64,000 nt of DNA from Crotophaga sulcirostris (Eukaryota > Chordata > Aves > Cuculiformes > Crotophagidae). Within the stretch, counting starts at the first letter, position 1. Each line of letters begins with the position of its first letter. The translations under genes were made by a program, and so were the position numbers. Location: contig VYZB01000221.1 in assembly GCA_013397455.1 (NCBI GenBank), forward strand, positions 533,461-597,460, read 5' to 3'. Shown piece by piece: positions 36,930-51,269 of the stretch. The notes under the pieces were generated by a model. That model was not told where the DNA came from and searched no databases. It saw only the letters and a list, made by a program, of their open reading frames with translations.

Positions 36930-37460
36930 GTCCCAGGCTGTTCATGCAGCAGTGGCATTATTGTGCAATAAGGCTTTCAGGACTTGTAAAGCTTTCAAGT
37001 TTCTCGTCCATTTAAGTTCTAAAATGCAGTGTATCTGCCAATGGTCTGCATAGAACCAGCCGACACTGTTGTTTTATGAAGTGGAAAGAAAAAGTGTGTA
37101 TTCCATGATATTTTATTTTTAATAAAATGTGAAGTATTTTTAAAAAATGAAGACAATTAATCAGCATCTCAGCTTCTGCATGGCACCTTGCCAGAAGCCA
37201 CCAGGCAGACAGCTGAAGTTTGGCGATTGTTTTTGCAAGGCTAATTTAAGGTGAACTTAGATGGATTCAAGATTTATAAGCACTACAAAGTCTTGACTGG
37301 AGCAAAGTTCAGCTAAGTAATCCGCAGCTCACTCTGCAGACAAAATGCTGCAGCCGAAACTTCTCTGTGATTTAGTCTACAGTCAATGAGAATTTTCAAA
37401 ACAGGCAGAAGGAGTGAGTTTCACTGTTTCACTTCAAAGGTCTCCTAATAACTGAGAGGA
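36930..37460. promoter_or_regulatory. Enhancer-like block
   Basis: Repeat-free, higher-complexity sequence holds a near-perfect C/EBP palindrome (ATTGTGCAAT, 36960-36969), a TAATCAGC-type homeodomain core near 37158, and a GC-richer central patch (37165-37215). No open frame stands out. It lies about 0.7 kb downstream of the exon-like segment at 36171-36242. Called on texture and motif content only. Confidence 0.35.
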
Positions 37461-38009
37461 TTATACTCTTTTAACCAGTTAAGAAGGTTAGATGATTTTG
37501 AGTGAGTAGCTTTACATCCATCAATAATTCCAAGTTGAAAGTTTAAAGATATCATATGCATGTACATCATTTAACCCCTTAAGGGTTGCAGTGCTACAGT
37601 GCACCTGTTTCCTAACCACGTCCAAACTGCTAAATAAATGACAGTTGTTTTTAAGTTGCTTTACCAAAGTGAAGTTATTGGTAAGAAGATTAATTAAAAG
37701 TCTTTGCTGGAACATTTAGTAAAATTAAGATCCTTTAAACTGCTTCTAAGAGACTTTCTTCTTTCCCTGCTAAATAAATATATAATGCCCATTTAAGATC
37801 ATTCTAATGTGAGCTGTACAGACTTTGATGTTAGTACCTTTTACCTCTAGCATGCTAATGCCATATGTATATTTTATCAAATTAGAAAGAAGTTTCAAAT
37901 GCTCAGTTCCAGTGACAAAGGTACGGCTGAAGTAAAAAAGCTGAGGATTGTCAAACTAAAATGAAAAAGGTACATGCAGGAAATGGCTATAAATTTCTTC
38001 TTTTTACAG

Positions 38010-38232
38010 GGGAAGACAGGAAATTATACATCATAATAGTAGAAGAACTATCCTTTATCATATCAAGTGGTTCTTCTTAAGTTCTTTTTGCTCACGTTTA
38101 CCATTATTAGTGCAGTCAGAGAGCCTGGTTAATAAAGAATTACTTTTGCATTATATGATTGTACCTCAAATCTTCTGCAAAGAAGTCAGGGTAACACACG
38201 TGCTATGATTTCTTAAAGAATGACTGACTATT
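38010..38232 (+). other. Possible noncoding exon downstream of 36171-36242
   Basis: A strong acceptor (TTCTTCTTTTTACAG ending 38009) opens a segment that could end at a weaker donor (ATT then GTAAGT at 38233). It is not open in any useful frame. It is offered only because it is the first strong acceptor on the same strand after the 36243 donor. Confidence 0.15.
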
Positions 38233-40194
38233 GTAAGTTTTACATAGCCTATATTAGCATTAGCATTAATCCAGAGGACTACCCCTAAAATAATTTTTTA
38301 AAAAACTCTAAAAAGACAGAGAGGGAATGAAGAAGTGAAGAAAAGACCATATAGGTTTGCATATACTGTATTAAAAATCCCATTAATATTATTATTAACA
38401 ATAAAAATAACCATCATTGTATTAATGTAATGCCTAGGAGTCATAATGCTTTTTGAATAAAATATCAGAGACAATTGGGAAAGGTAATTACAATTTTGAT
38501 TGATGGAAGGACCACCCATATCTTCTATCTACCCAGCAAGATACAATACAAATGGACTTAATTTCTCAAATGAAATGTTGAAGGGGTGGAAAATGAGTCA
38601 AATTTGCTATGATGACTTTTAGAAATGACTGAAAACAGGAAATATTTTCTCTTTGAATGTCTTAGACACAACTGCATCCTGCTTCATCAACATCAACAAC
38701 TTTCTTAATAATGTCACATAAAAATATGGAAAAATACCTCTGAAAAATAGGAGCTATGCTTTTAAAAATCAAAATATTAAAAATATCTGACTGAATATAT
38801 CTCTAACTTTCCATTTTTAGCCATCAAAAAGGATGTAGAGATGTTGACTTTTTGTTTGCTTTGTACATACAAACTTTCATGGCACTGACTATCTTATTTA
38901 TGTGTGATAGTGAAAAGCTAGTAGATACTTGACTGAGATCTATGATTACAGAGTAATTAAAAAAAACCTCAAAAATAACAGAATGTCAATAGAAACTCAT
39001 CTTTACATTTCTTGAAGCACTCAAAGCCACTCTTTAGCTTTTATTTAATTATACATTGGGAAGGTAAACAAATGGTTTTGCTTGTTCCTGCTTAGGAAAA
39101 GTAATTTTGCGCTGTGCCTCCCAAAATATGATCAAAACTACATATTTGAAACAGCTTTGATAATAATTGCATAAAATATGTTTCCAAGTATTTATATCAA
39201 AATCTCTTCTTGCAATTAGACATAGTGAGTCATGTTCTGTTCTGTTTGTTCCCTCACTGGCTCTATGAATCTTGCATTTTCGGGTTCTTTGTCTCCCTAT
39301 CTGAGTGCTTAAGGTGCTTTTGTGGATTTTGCCCTTAATCTCCCAAGTTTCCTATTGTTTCCTGAAACACTGCTGAAATGCAGAGATGAAAGATCATGAG
39401 ATACTTTGGTTTGCAGCCTAAGTATCATGGGCAGATAGTAATTCCGGATGATTTCTATTGAACTAACAGTGGGTACAATTCAGTGAGTTTTGAGATTTTT
39501 TTTTGCCTGCTCTGACCCTTTGCAGGATTGGCACCTTTTCATTTTCCAATGTACCTGTTGTGCATTGAAGCTTAGCCTATGTTCCTTGGGACCTGCATTT
39601 TGGTGGATTTGCTTCACCCTGGAGAGACTGTTCATATTTTAAATGTTTGGATAATTAGATGTGTCTCCTTCCGGAACCTTTAAAGAGAATTTGACATTTC
39701 ATTTCCTTTAATGATGTGCACAAAAATAAACCTACAGAACTGAGTTGCTAGCTGGGTAAATTGTGGGATGGGAGCAACAAAAAAAAGACAAAACTGGCTG
39801 GGTGAGCAAATCTGGAAGTGGTGACTTACTACACATACCTTAGTGCATCGTCTGTGCCATTGGACGCATTTGTTTCCTTTCATTATTATTTTCCATGCAG
39901 TTATTTATGTGTTTTTCAGTTTAACCAGGACAAAAATAGCACTTCATGTATTGAGAAATCAGCAGTAGGGGCTGGGTCAGTCGTTGGCCCATGCTGAAGG
40001 ATCTCTCCGGCACAGGATGCACAATGTGATGTGACTCCTCAAGGGTGTACTTCAATCACTCCTAGAGAGGGGAGATTTAGACTGGGTGAATGGGAACCCC
40101 TGTGAGCAGTACTCATACATTTTGCCCATCAGAAGAGTGGATAATGTGGTTTTTAATCTGAGATTTCTTAGACATTCTAAAATGTTGCTTTTTT
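38233..40194. other. Gene-free AT-rich stretch
   Basis: No repeat family, exon-like segment or long open frame is supported. The best frame (39680-39883, -, 67 codons) is unremarkable. Confidence 0.55.
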
Positions 40195-40490
40195 ATCAGT
40201 AGGTGGTTCGGCCTGCTTGATATTGCGGCTGCTTCATTAACCGATGCCTGACTGCATCACACAAGTACTGTGGGTTTTGTATTATTAACGCAGTCCTGCA
40301 CGGTGCTAAGCAAGTCAGCCAGTGGGAATTGGTAATGCTGGGCACTTCATGAGACATGCTCAGCACCTTCCACTACTGAGCCCTAAATAATGGCCTGGAA
40401 TTAAAGCAGCATATTAAATTTCACAGTCATCTTCATAATCAGGTAGGGGGAAAGGTCATGATATATCCACCAATGCCTCGGCACTAGAAA
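40195..40490. promoter_or_regulatory. Enhancer-like block
   Basis: A compact, repeat-free block with balanced base composition compared with its AT-rich flanks. It includes 'tattaacgcag', 'ataatggcctgg' and a GC-richer centre (40290-40330). It contains several CpG dinucleotides, which are scarce elsewhere in the window. It has no coding frame. Confidence 0.35.
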
Positions 40491-43400
40491 AGCTCCATCT
40501 ATATGTATGAATAGCAACAAAATGTAGTTTAAGAAATGTATTTTAAAAAATTGATCTAAGGACTGCAAAAGCACTCAAAAGTCTTTTAATATGCATTCTT
40601 TTGCAAAAGTGGTTCTATAAAACATAGATAGCTAAGAATAAAATGTATATAATAATTTATCTATGGTATGTTAATCTGAAACCAGAAAGTTTGTCATCTT
40701 TTTAATGCAAATGAAATGGAAAATCTTAATCTACGGGAGATGAATATTTCAATCCTTTCACAAGGATCTGAGATTATACTGTGGTACCTAGCCAGTGGTA
40801 ACTTAAATGCTCTAAATAATGTTATTTCCAAAATAAATATTTTTTCTATTTAGAATGAACAGGTAGGCAAATAATTAATTACAGGCATACAGTATGGTAT
40901 TAATGTTATGTTTAAAATTTTCTGAAAAAACAGTAGCAGAATTTTTTCCAGGTAATTTCTGTGATGAAAATTCTGCAGTCCTTAAATAGGCAAAACTCTC
41001 ACTGAAACCAATAAATGTGTTTTTAAAGAAAGGTATTACCAGGGTATAGATAATTATATATATAACTGTGTAACTTTGTCTTCTTAAATCACCTTAGTCT
41101 TTATATGAGATGGACAATGCTCTGTTAAGTAAACTCAGTTTGGAGCAGGTAGTCCTTGCATACGATCCAGCTGTTGACCAGGATCAGGAGTGAACTGAGT
41201 CATGAAGGAATTTGGCCCCATGAATTTAATGGCAATGCAATCTTGATCAGCCATGTGTGTGCTCATTTTAAGTTACTGGCTGCACTGTTGAAATGCAGTA
41301 TAGTATTTTGAGCTCCTAAGCTCATTTCCAAATTTAATATCAGATGTTAGTCCTACTGAAATGAATGGGGAATGAGAAAAAGTATCAAGTTACCCATTTT
41401 TTAAAAACACATCTCAATTCCTTTTACGTTGTTCACCACCTTTTCTTCATGGTGAACCATAAAAAAAGAAAATCTTTAACAAGGGACTATAAGTTCTTTC
41501 TACCCAAAATAAAACTGGTAAGTATTGTAGAATTAATATATGTGAAACCCCTTGAAATGTTATGAATGTTTTTCTCTCAAGCTTTTATCTCTTTCACCTC
41601 TCTGAATCATTGTGACTGCATTGCATCAGCTGAGGCTGAGTGCACACAGAGGGTTCACAGATGCTTGGGACAGCTGAGTATTTCATACCTGTCCATCTCT
41701 ACAAACAATCCACAAAAATTTAAAACAGAAAGAAAACCCGCTGCTGCCATTCAGCAAGAAGTCTATTACGAATCCCTAGGTGGCATGGAAAGCATTTAGA
41801 CTCATTTCATTCACATGTCAGGTAAAGACTTTCATTTAGAAGTGAGATGAATGCTGAATAATGGATCTTTTGAATAATGTAATTAAGAATTCATTAAAGC
41901 AGCCCTTAAAATAAAATCTCCAAAATGCAGTACATGTACATTTCTCCCCTCTAATGTACTAGAGAACCAAATGAATGAACATAACATAATATAATACTGA
42001 TGTTTACAAAATTTTCACATTTAAATTAGATGAACTCTCAATATAATACATTATATAATTTTTAACGGCTTCTGAGTTGGAACAATTAGGTTTCTTGAAA
42101 GAGATTGGTGTCCTTGTTAAGAGGAAAATGAACACATTCAGACTAGTGATAATCTCTCAAAGTCTGGCTTTTGAAAGATGCGTTTACTTGAGAATTTTGA
42201 CTCCACTAAATTCTGTGGAAATTGTCATACTTATTTTTTTGTTTCCTTCAACATTTGCACAACTTCCTTGAGTAAGCAAGAATGAAAAAAAATAGAAGCT
42301 GGTACGGACGTGTGCCTCAGATTTGTGATTTCCAGCAAAGTATCTGTCTCCTGTGAAATGTACTCCAGGCCTTTCTCTATCTGCCACTTATCCCACCTAG
42401 TCACTGAGGAGATTTTGTATGAGTTGCACCCCGAACAGGAAAGTGCAGGATGTGCTTGCAAGCTGCTACTCAAACAATACACCCATCTAGAGATGGCCTA
42501 ACTAGTTAAAAAAAAAGCCATCTGAAAGCTCTGGGAGGGCGTTCCCCATTACTGACAGTGGGAAATCTGCAATGTGAACTGCAGAGGGCAGGACCATCCC
42601 TGCTGGCATCAAACTCCTCCTTGCATCATCCTCCTCCAGGCCCATGAACAGAACAATATCAAGCATCACGATTTTGAAGCAAAGCCTTGGCATTTTTTTC
42701 ATGCTTAGCTTGAATTTGAATGTGAACTTGGAGTATTAGAGGGTAAAGACTTGATCCAATTTCGCACATGGATATGTGCAGAGGGACAGGATTGGTATTG
42801 TAGGCCTTGACCTCTGCATTCAATAATAAGAGCATCAAGGAAAAGATACATTTTTAAGGACTTAATGATGACAGCAGCCCTTGATTATGCATAAGTGACT
42901 AAAATCAGACTGAAAGTTAAATGTCTGACTGCAAATCTAAGCACACAAGACAGTTATGTCACTGTTGAATGGCTTAGACTGCATGCCTAACTTTTGCACA
43001 GCCAGTGTTAGTTAAGATGAATTTAATTCAAGTTTGTCTTCAAAAAAGAGAAAAAAAGGGTGATGAGTGGATTGAAGGTGCTTTTATGTTGGCAGGAACA
43101 GGAGTACCCTGAAATAAAATGGGGAAGGATAACTATCTTTACATTTAGGCTTATCTAATGCAAATGTCCTTCTGGTACTCAAGTCATTTTTTGAAGAAAG
43201 TGTAGTTTATAGAAAGCAAGGTCAGGTAGGGCCACAGGGACTTTATTCTGCTGTCCTTTGTTATAGTTATTCAGCAAAACATTAGAGGTCCTCAACAACT
43301 CAGAGACTATTGACCTGCAATTTTAAGGGGGATCTATTACATCCCAGAAAATGTTTTCACCAGTTCTCAAGTACAGTTTTGAAAAATCTGTCTCTACTGT

Positions 43401-44539
43401 ACCACAATACGAATATAATCACAGTTTTACCGGCCTTAGACAATCCTTTATCTTAATTTTTTTCTCTGTCCAGAAACATACACAGAGATGTGGGAGGCAA
43501 TTCCATCCTGCCATCAGTACTTGCAGTGATGCTGAATGAAAAACCTGCCATTTCGGCAACGTATGACTATTTTGTCCATCAAGTTTCTCAGGTTTGAGAA
43601 GTCCCTATATAGACATGAAACATGATCTCAATTCAGAGGTCACCCTAGTAGCACAAACAAGCTAAAAAACAGAATAGTCTTCATTTCGACAACCCGCAGT
43701 CACGAGCTTGCTTTTAAAGAGCCAGACTTGGCAGGCAGAGATTTTATCACACGTTGTTGTAAAAAACTGATAGGTTTCAAATACACAAATCTTTTTCTGG
43801 ACCTTCGGAAAAAAATCCTTCAAAATAAAACCAACATCAGTTGACGTTGTTGTTAGACTGCTTTCTCATACGTGTAAATATGCGGCTTCCAAATATTTTT
43901 GAAAGGATCATTCAGTTGTTTATAAGGAGGATGGCTGTCATCCTCACAAGATGTAGGTCAATGGAAATTTTCAGTCTATGTGCCTTCTGAACCTGACTTT
44001 TCCCCCACACCTTTAAGTTTCAGTCATGGGTCAGCTGACTGTGTTTAGCAGTGACCCCCACATTTAACATAGTCTATTTTATCCACTTTGCAAGAGGCTA
44101 GGAACGATCATGTAAATGACAATTACATCTCAACAGATTTGTGCAAATTTCCAGCAGTTACTTTTAAACTATTTTAAGTTAGTGTTTTCCAATTATCAGA
44201 CCATATTCAACTTTTCTGCCTGCATAGCCAGTCACTGACCTTCTCTTTGCACCTGCGGCGTTTCCTAGTGGAGCATGCAAGCATACTGCTATGCTGAATT
44301 CACTACATTTCATAAAACATCATACGAAGTTACTCTGAGAGAAGACATTGCAGATGTGAAAAGTATTCACATTGCAATGTTAGCTTTGGTGGGCAGAACA
44401 ACTGTGCAGAGAGAAATTTGAGGGGAGGAGCAGCAGTGTCAGAAGGAAGGTAGACAGCTGCGAACACAACCAATTCCAAATTTCTCTTTTAAGTAAGACA
44501 AAACAGGTCATTTCTTTAAATCATTTGTCTTACAAAGAA
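40491..44539. other. Gene-free stretch
   Basis: Mostly AT-rich. An acceptor-like sequence (TTTTTTTCTCTGTCCAG, ending 43473) could pair with a weak donor at 43560. A weak MITE-like similarity around 41185-41262 was considered and not called. Confidence 0.5.
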
Positions 44540-44890
44540 GTCTGCCATTGCTATGTAAGAACCTTAAGGTTATTACACTGCTATGTGGCAACCTACAGAG
44601 CCTTTAGCTCAGTCCACATGGGCCTAATGGATGATTCTGCCCTGAAGGGGAGAGTCCATCATTTCATTAGGAACTTAAAAAAAAGGCCATATTCAATGGC
44701 AGTCCCCTGATGTCACTTGTAGTTAATCAATTGCCATATGTGCCAATCAGGCTAAGTTGAGCTACAGGCAACTCTTTTTATTTATGGCTAAGAGACTGGG
44801 AATAGCCTGTGCAGCTGGGAGGCCAAGCAGACTCAAGGATTTTCCACAAGCTGGCAGTCAAGGAGGCAATTTATTGAGGGAGAAACCCCA
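44540..44890. promoter_or_regulatory. Enhancer-like block
   Basis: Repeat-free sequence with a TTTATGGC posterior-HOX/CDX-type site (44781-44788), a TTAATCAATTG stretch (44723-44733) and a CCATATTCAATGG sequence related to, but not matching, a CArG box (about 44686-44698). The short open frame at 44525-44710 has no family resemblance. Called on texture and motif clustering. Confidence 0.35.
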
Positions 44891-47800
44891 GAGCAAGAAA
44901 TTAAAAAAAATAAAATAAGGCAGTGATATGTTTTACATAACAGAATTTCTCTTGGTATCGGTATCAGCTTCTGAATATTTCAGCAACATTGCATCTCATC
45001 TCTAATCTACATATCCGTTGAGAAGTGTTCGGCAGAAATTGCCCTTTGTTCTGCAGCACAGAATTAAACTGGCTTGCAACTCACTGCCATACTTGGGTCC
45101 TGAAAACTGAATACACTTTGTGATGATTTTAGAATGATCTAATCTTTACTTTTGTCAAACTAAACTGCAGGGTTATCATATGATACTTTTTCAAATGTCC
45201 AGTTTAATCACACATGACAATCAATCTTTTATTTTACCCAATAAGGACAATCCTTTTTATGCATTTTTGAGGGTAAAGGGGTTATTTAGCAATTGAATTC
45301 TATGATTTGTGACACTTGTTGTGGATTACACATCATCTTGTCCTGGGAACAACTGAAAATGAGATATAGTGCTGTCTGCTCTAGAGGAATCTACTTACAC
45401 CTTCCTCTCATGCATGTATAGTCATGTATATATTTACATTTACGTATGCATCTCTATATAAAGGAATATATTCTTGCCTGTTTACTCATCTAGGGAATAG
45501 GAAATGTACAATGCGTTTAATATTGACTTGATGCGATAAAGAATAAGACATAAACGCTAATATCCAGAATGAGGCACTTCCAACCCTTCATTTCAGTGGT
45601 CATATCAGCATACTGTCAATCACAAAAATGTAGGGTAAGTGTTGCTGGTGTTTTAAATTAATCTTACTTTAGAAACATGGATGACAGTTCCCACCATTGA
45701 ATTAACAGGGTTCTACATAGACACCAAGTTCACCATACTCTGTGAATTGAATCTTTAGGTTATACTCCGTAATGCAGTTATTATTGAAAAAACCACTAAA
45801 ATAACAGCGGGAGCAGTTACTTAAGTTCTAAAGACAATTTCAATTCCCTAGTAGCCCAGATTCTTCTTTCACAGCCCTGTAGCCTGTGTTAAGAGGCAGG
45901 AGACAGTACAGACTGGTCAAGTCATGGTTTAAATGCTTCTGAAAAGAGACAGACGACTGGGAATATTTATATATTATCTATTATATATTATGGAATTAGC
46001 TACTGTATATATAACATTTTAAATAATAATTTGCATGTTGTTAGATTTCTCTTTCTTTATTTATTTAAATATATGCTGTCACTGACCAAAGCAATGAAAC
46101 CTATACCCATCTGTAAATTGTGTGTCCTACTAAAAAGGCATCTTCAACAGTTTTGCTGTTTAGAAATTGCTAAATAACAAAATATTGAGAGATTTAGACC
46201 AACATATCACTTAAGTATGAACTTCTTTTTAACGATGTGAATAGTCCCATCATAGGAACAAAACATTTCAATTTTATTGTCTCTGTAAGTGCTATCACTG
46301 TATTGTGACAAAGATCCATGAATCAAAATAGAAATTTGCCAGATAATTAAAACCTCCTTAAAAATACCTTGGCTACGTTTAAGGCAATTTTATTCTCATT
46401 CAGACAACATACATTAGTATAGGGAGTATCGTCTATTGCAACAAGGTCCTTAAAGAACAAATATAGAAATATTTAAATATTTGCTGTAGGTAGTATGAGT
46501 ATTACCAAGGAGACTAAATGGTTATCCCTAGACAAGGGGCTGAAAACCTTAACAATCGTACAAAATACTGTTTTCTCTTGATTTTTTTTTCCCATAACCT
46601 CATTTTCTACCCCTTCTTCATTTCTCAGTTGTTGAAAGGAAAATACAAAAGAAATGTTCATATAGATAACCAGTAGGATGCCAGAAAGGGCCTTTTTCAG
46701 CCAGAAATGGTGTGGTGCCCTCTGGATAATCAATTGTCCTTGCAACACTTTAGGATTTTTCGTGCACTGAGATGCAAACTGAGCAATTTCTTCTTTTTTT
46801 TTTTACCCCTATATAGTTTGTTAATACTGGAAAGGCAATTGGACAGTGGGGCCTCCTCATTCTTGGCACTATTTCAAAAGCAACTTGAAATGCCCTGACA
46901 GCAGTTCTTCTCACAAAGTAACGTTAAGGTTGTGACACGGACCAACAAAAGGCTGACACACTGTCGTTAGCTTACCCTGTTGTGCTTAGGTAATGGTGCA
47001 GCCTCAGATCTGCGTGTGATGTTAGCATTATATGTTCTTCAATAACAAGGCGCCAGAGGATGAATTGAATGTAGAATGTCCCCTTTAACTTTGAATTTCT
47101 AAGTTTAGGCTAGCTTCTTTCTTTAATATTAAAAACTGACTCTGCATTAGTTATACAAAACCACTGATAATAAACATATTAGTTCCTCAGAGATGGTTAA
47201 CATTTAAGGGTAATATCTTCAAAATGAGTGTGTTCTGCAAAAATTCAGTAATAAAATCACTGAAGTGTTCTTTTACACAGTTATCCTGACGTATTAAAAA
47301 TCCTGACCATAAGTTGGCATCCACAATCAAATTCACCACCTGTCCAGCAGTGTTCAAAACTAGCATTTTGTTCTAAATACATTTCTGAATTTAACTAACT
47401 AAAAACCCATTATAAATTATTTCCCTTTTAAATTTCATGGTACAGTTAATCCGGATCTGGAATTTCAGGGCTGTGTTTCACTACAGCCATGGTAGAATAA
47501 TAAAAATAATTAGATGGAGTACTGCACTAGTAATACCCTCATATTTTTGTAGAATTGGCTAATATCAGTCACTGTGTAAACTGCTCCTGCCTGTTAATGC
47601 TTAGCAGTTTCCAGTGTCTGTAAAAAGAGAACTCATATGTTTCTTTGTAAAGCCAAAAAAAATTGGCTCCTCAAAGATAACAAATTCAGTATTTTTGCAC
47701 TCTCCAGTTACTTTAAATCAAAGTATTAACTGTGCTTCTCTTCTTACATTCCTTGTTAGTGGGTTAAAGGTTTTTTCTAACAAAAAAAAATCTTTAACTC

Positions 47801-49185
47801 TAATTTTTTATGTAATTATATGAACATACTCAAGAAATGCAGTTTTGCAAGCTTTTAGCTAAACTTGTTGCTTTGAGACTACATTCACATATAGACTTAA
47901 ATTTTTTTGGATCAGATAGTGATAGCCAAGCATAGCACACCAGCGTGTTGTTTTTCAAAAAGGGGAAGGATGTCATTCATTTCACTGACTGGTCTTAGGT
48001 GATTTAATAGTCATTTGACGTCCTGTGCCTGGGAAGAAAAAGCTCAGATCTTTCAGAATCACTTTCTTGGAACCTTCCTTTTTTCTCGTGTTAACATTAC
48101 ATTATGTGAATGAGGTATAAGCTTTAATTCCTGGAGTAGGTACTCATTGTTCAGAAAATTTGCGGGCAGAACAAGTAAAATTTGCTTTGTGAGCTCCCTG
48201 TGGGAACCAAATGACAAGCTCCGTCTTCTCCACAAGAGGACATAGCTGGCATGGTATTATGCAGTTTCTGAGACAACAATTTTCACCCTTTCCTTTTATC
48301 CTTTTACCCCTTCCTCAGAAATCTTGCCCGATATATAGCAAGCATCTTTCATCTTTGACTCTTGATCCTAAAGCAATTGAGAATAAATGCTTTTAAAAAG
48401 AATATCACAGAATATCCTGTTGGATTTGATCCCTTAAGATAGGGTCATCCTGGGAGAGATGACTGAATTTTCCTTTTCTCATGGAAAGAAGAAGTTAGGT
48501 TGGAATTTGACAAATATTGACATCTGCATCTGTGCAAGTCCTCTTTGGCTTCCTTTATAGTCAGTGGAGAGAAACTGGCACTTCTAGGATGCAATTAATG
48601 TCATCCTTGGGTAGAAGTCTCAAGTAAGTGAAATGAACTCTCCTCTTCCATTTCCCCCTGGGGACAAGTTGAGATTAGTACAGATCCCACCTGAAGTTAG
48701 GTGGATAATTTCCATCCTTGAAGTCATTTAGTCTCCCCTAAAATCAACAGCATTAAGTAGAGACTTTTGAAGGTATTCAAGATGCAAACTTTGCAAGAAT
48801 TATTATTTTGCTTGTAAATAACCTTGAAGCCACTTAAATTGTGCCTTTACCAGTATTCAAAAATAGATCCTCACATAACTTGGCCCCCTTAGATAACTGA
48901 GACAAAATCAGATAAGAATGCAATGGCTAATCAGAAACACGGGCGTTATTAAGGTATATGGAACACAGCATAGAGTTTTGGGGAAAAAGATGTGTTGGGA
49001 AAAAGAAAATGAGAAAAAGAGAAAATAGAAACATGGTTTCCCTTCATCATGTTCATTGTTTCTTATTGCATGCTGAAACAAAGAGTCTTGCTTGTTTGTT
49101 TTAGAAATAACCCCTGGTTCATGCATAAGAAAATATATTAAGTGTCCTAAAAATGATTCCCTTTCTTCTCTGTGTAGCAGAAAGT
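44891..49185. other. Gene-free AT-rich stretch
   Basis: Contains the low-complexity tract at 45963-46032. A slightly more complex patch at 46940-47085 includes GGCGCC and may be regulatory, but evidence is thin. No gene is supported. Confidence 0.5.
45963..46032. repeat. AT-rich low-complexity tract
   Basis: TATATTAT-type units occur in imperfect direct and inverted arrangement, able to form short cruciforms. There is no coding content. Confidence 0.6.
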
Positions 49186-49300
49186 CAGGGGTCAAATTCT
49201 CAGCTGCTGTAATCCCCATTGGATTTATTCTCATTCATTATTGAAATGGGCTAGATCCTGGGCTCACGCAAGCTGGTGTAGCTGTACTGAAGTTAGGAGA
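49186..49300. mobile_element. MITE-like palindromic repeat, two decayed heads
   Basis: Two segments in the same orientation, 'ggtcaaattctcagctgctg' (49190-49209) and 'gatcctgggctcacgcaagc' plus 'tggtgtagctgtactgaagt' (49253-49292), resemble the arms of a short inverted-repeat DNA element abundant in turtles and crocodilians ('cagatcctcagctggtgtaa ... ccattgaagtcaatgg'). The identification rests on remembered consensus features, and the terminal repeats are not intact. Confidence 0.4.
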
Positions 49301-51269
49301 AATATGTTGACTTTTTATTACATGTCCTTGAAATGTAGTAATTTTTGACTAAGCTGAGTGCTCCAAGCTAAATTATTTTTAGTATTTAGCAAAATCTGGT
49401 CTTTTTTTTGATGAGTCTATCTTATTGCCATTCAGTGGACTTAAAAATAAAATCCCTGCGGTAGCGTTACAACAGTGAGTGGCAAAACAACAACCTCAGA
49501 GTCTGCTTTCACTCTTTGCCCCCAAAAATTTATACACTAGTCTATTTGAGAATAATGTGTTGCCATACAAAACATCTCCTCTGTAGTTTAGTAAAAGCAG
49601 CAGAGTACATAGCACAATCTTTTTTTGATCTTTTTTAATATTAAGAGGCACTATAGTGCTCTGATCATCTCAGTGGAATAATGCACTGGTGCAGAGGAGC
49701 TCTAAATCAAATGATAAATTGAGTGTAACATCGATTATGTTAGCTATGCATAGAAATATATACATTTGATGGTCATTATGACACATGAATGTTCAAGACG
49801 AAAAGTGAAAAATACATTCCACGTCCTGTATATGTGAAAAACTGACAATGATCTGTAATTTGCATCTAGCATTAAATTCTATAAATCTGCTGGTGTTTTC
49901 AGAATTGAAAACCTGATTCTAAATGGAAAGGTCATTATCATTATTAAGTTTTATAAGAAAATCAGTACGTGTACTAGTATCTATTTAATAACTGAGACAT
50001 CATGAATGTCAGATTTAACACACTTTGCTGGGTGCTAATAACTCTTTAAGTGTACCCTTGACTTGAGTCGAAGGCAGTACTGGAATTTTTATATTATCTG
50101 AACTGCCTAGTAGCATTTAAAAGTACTTCCATAATAGCCAGGTAAAAATATAGTGACTTCAAACAACTTTACCTAATTTTGCTCCTGTTTCAAAGGTTAA
50201 ACTAAAACTCTTTGCTCCTTCCCTTGTATAAGAACTGGATGTGCAGGCAGCTGAATCACAATGGACCTGTCCTACTTAACCATTCCCTCATTTTTATTGG
50301 AGTATATTGTGCTTCCTGAGCAGGAAGTATGTGTCAGTAATGACAACAAAATGAAACCTTTTGTACCCAAAATAAATGCCTGGCAAAACAATATTTGCAT
50401 CAGTGTCAAAATTGCTTTTTGAAATGTCTTGGTGGAATGGTACTGTCTGAATATATAATACATATTTATTCAAGATTTTTTAAACTTTTGTAATTCCCAC
50501 ATCATATTATCTCTAATTCAAGTCCAATGGCAAGTCGATACAGCTTGTTTCTTTTTTTATTATGTATTTAAATTAAAAATTGGAAGATGTAGTTTCAGTT
50601 AATGAGTTTTGTAGCCATCTTTTAGTAACATGTCCCTAGGGAAGTTCCTTACTTGTTATGAAGTCCTCAAAAGAGGTGCTTGTGCACCTGATTAATTCAT
50701 AAATAGTGATAAGGGCTGCACAATTTTGGTAAAATCATGGAAGATTACTGTTTCTCTATACAGTGCGTTGCCAATTTTGATGCCCATGTTGTGCACCTAA
50801 TCATGCAGTTCTACAAATCTCTTATTTTCCAGGTATCCTCATCTATACAACATTCATCTCCTACGGTAAAGCTCAAGGTCCCATGGCAATATTTATATTA
50901 GTTCTGAAGCACAATATGTGGACAAAGAGAACATTCAGTTTGCTGAAAAAGTAAGATCAACAAAAGTAAATGATTAGCCAGAAATGTCTTGAAAGCTTCA
51001 TATCACTGAAGAGAGCTTTTACCAGTTAATACTAACTCAATATTCATCTACGTAAGCAATGACCCCAGAAATGTATTGGTATCTGTAGATTTCAACTCAG
51101 ACTTTGGGATTAGAGGTATGGTTAGTTACTAAAGTCTTTGAAGGTTACAATACTCTTTGCTGGCTGATAAAATCTAAGACTATTGAAGAAAGACTAGGGA
51201 ATACAAATTTGGAATTTTCTTCCAACTAATTAATGTAGATTAGGGGCAAGGTGTTTTTAATGAAGCCAA

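Noticed and set aside
41185..41262. Similarity to a sauropsid palindromic element in reverse
   Set aside because: The matches are scattered and not better than expected for AT-rich sequence.
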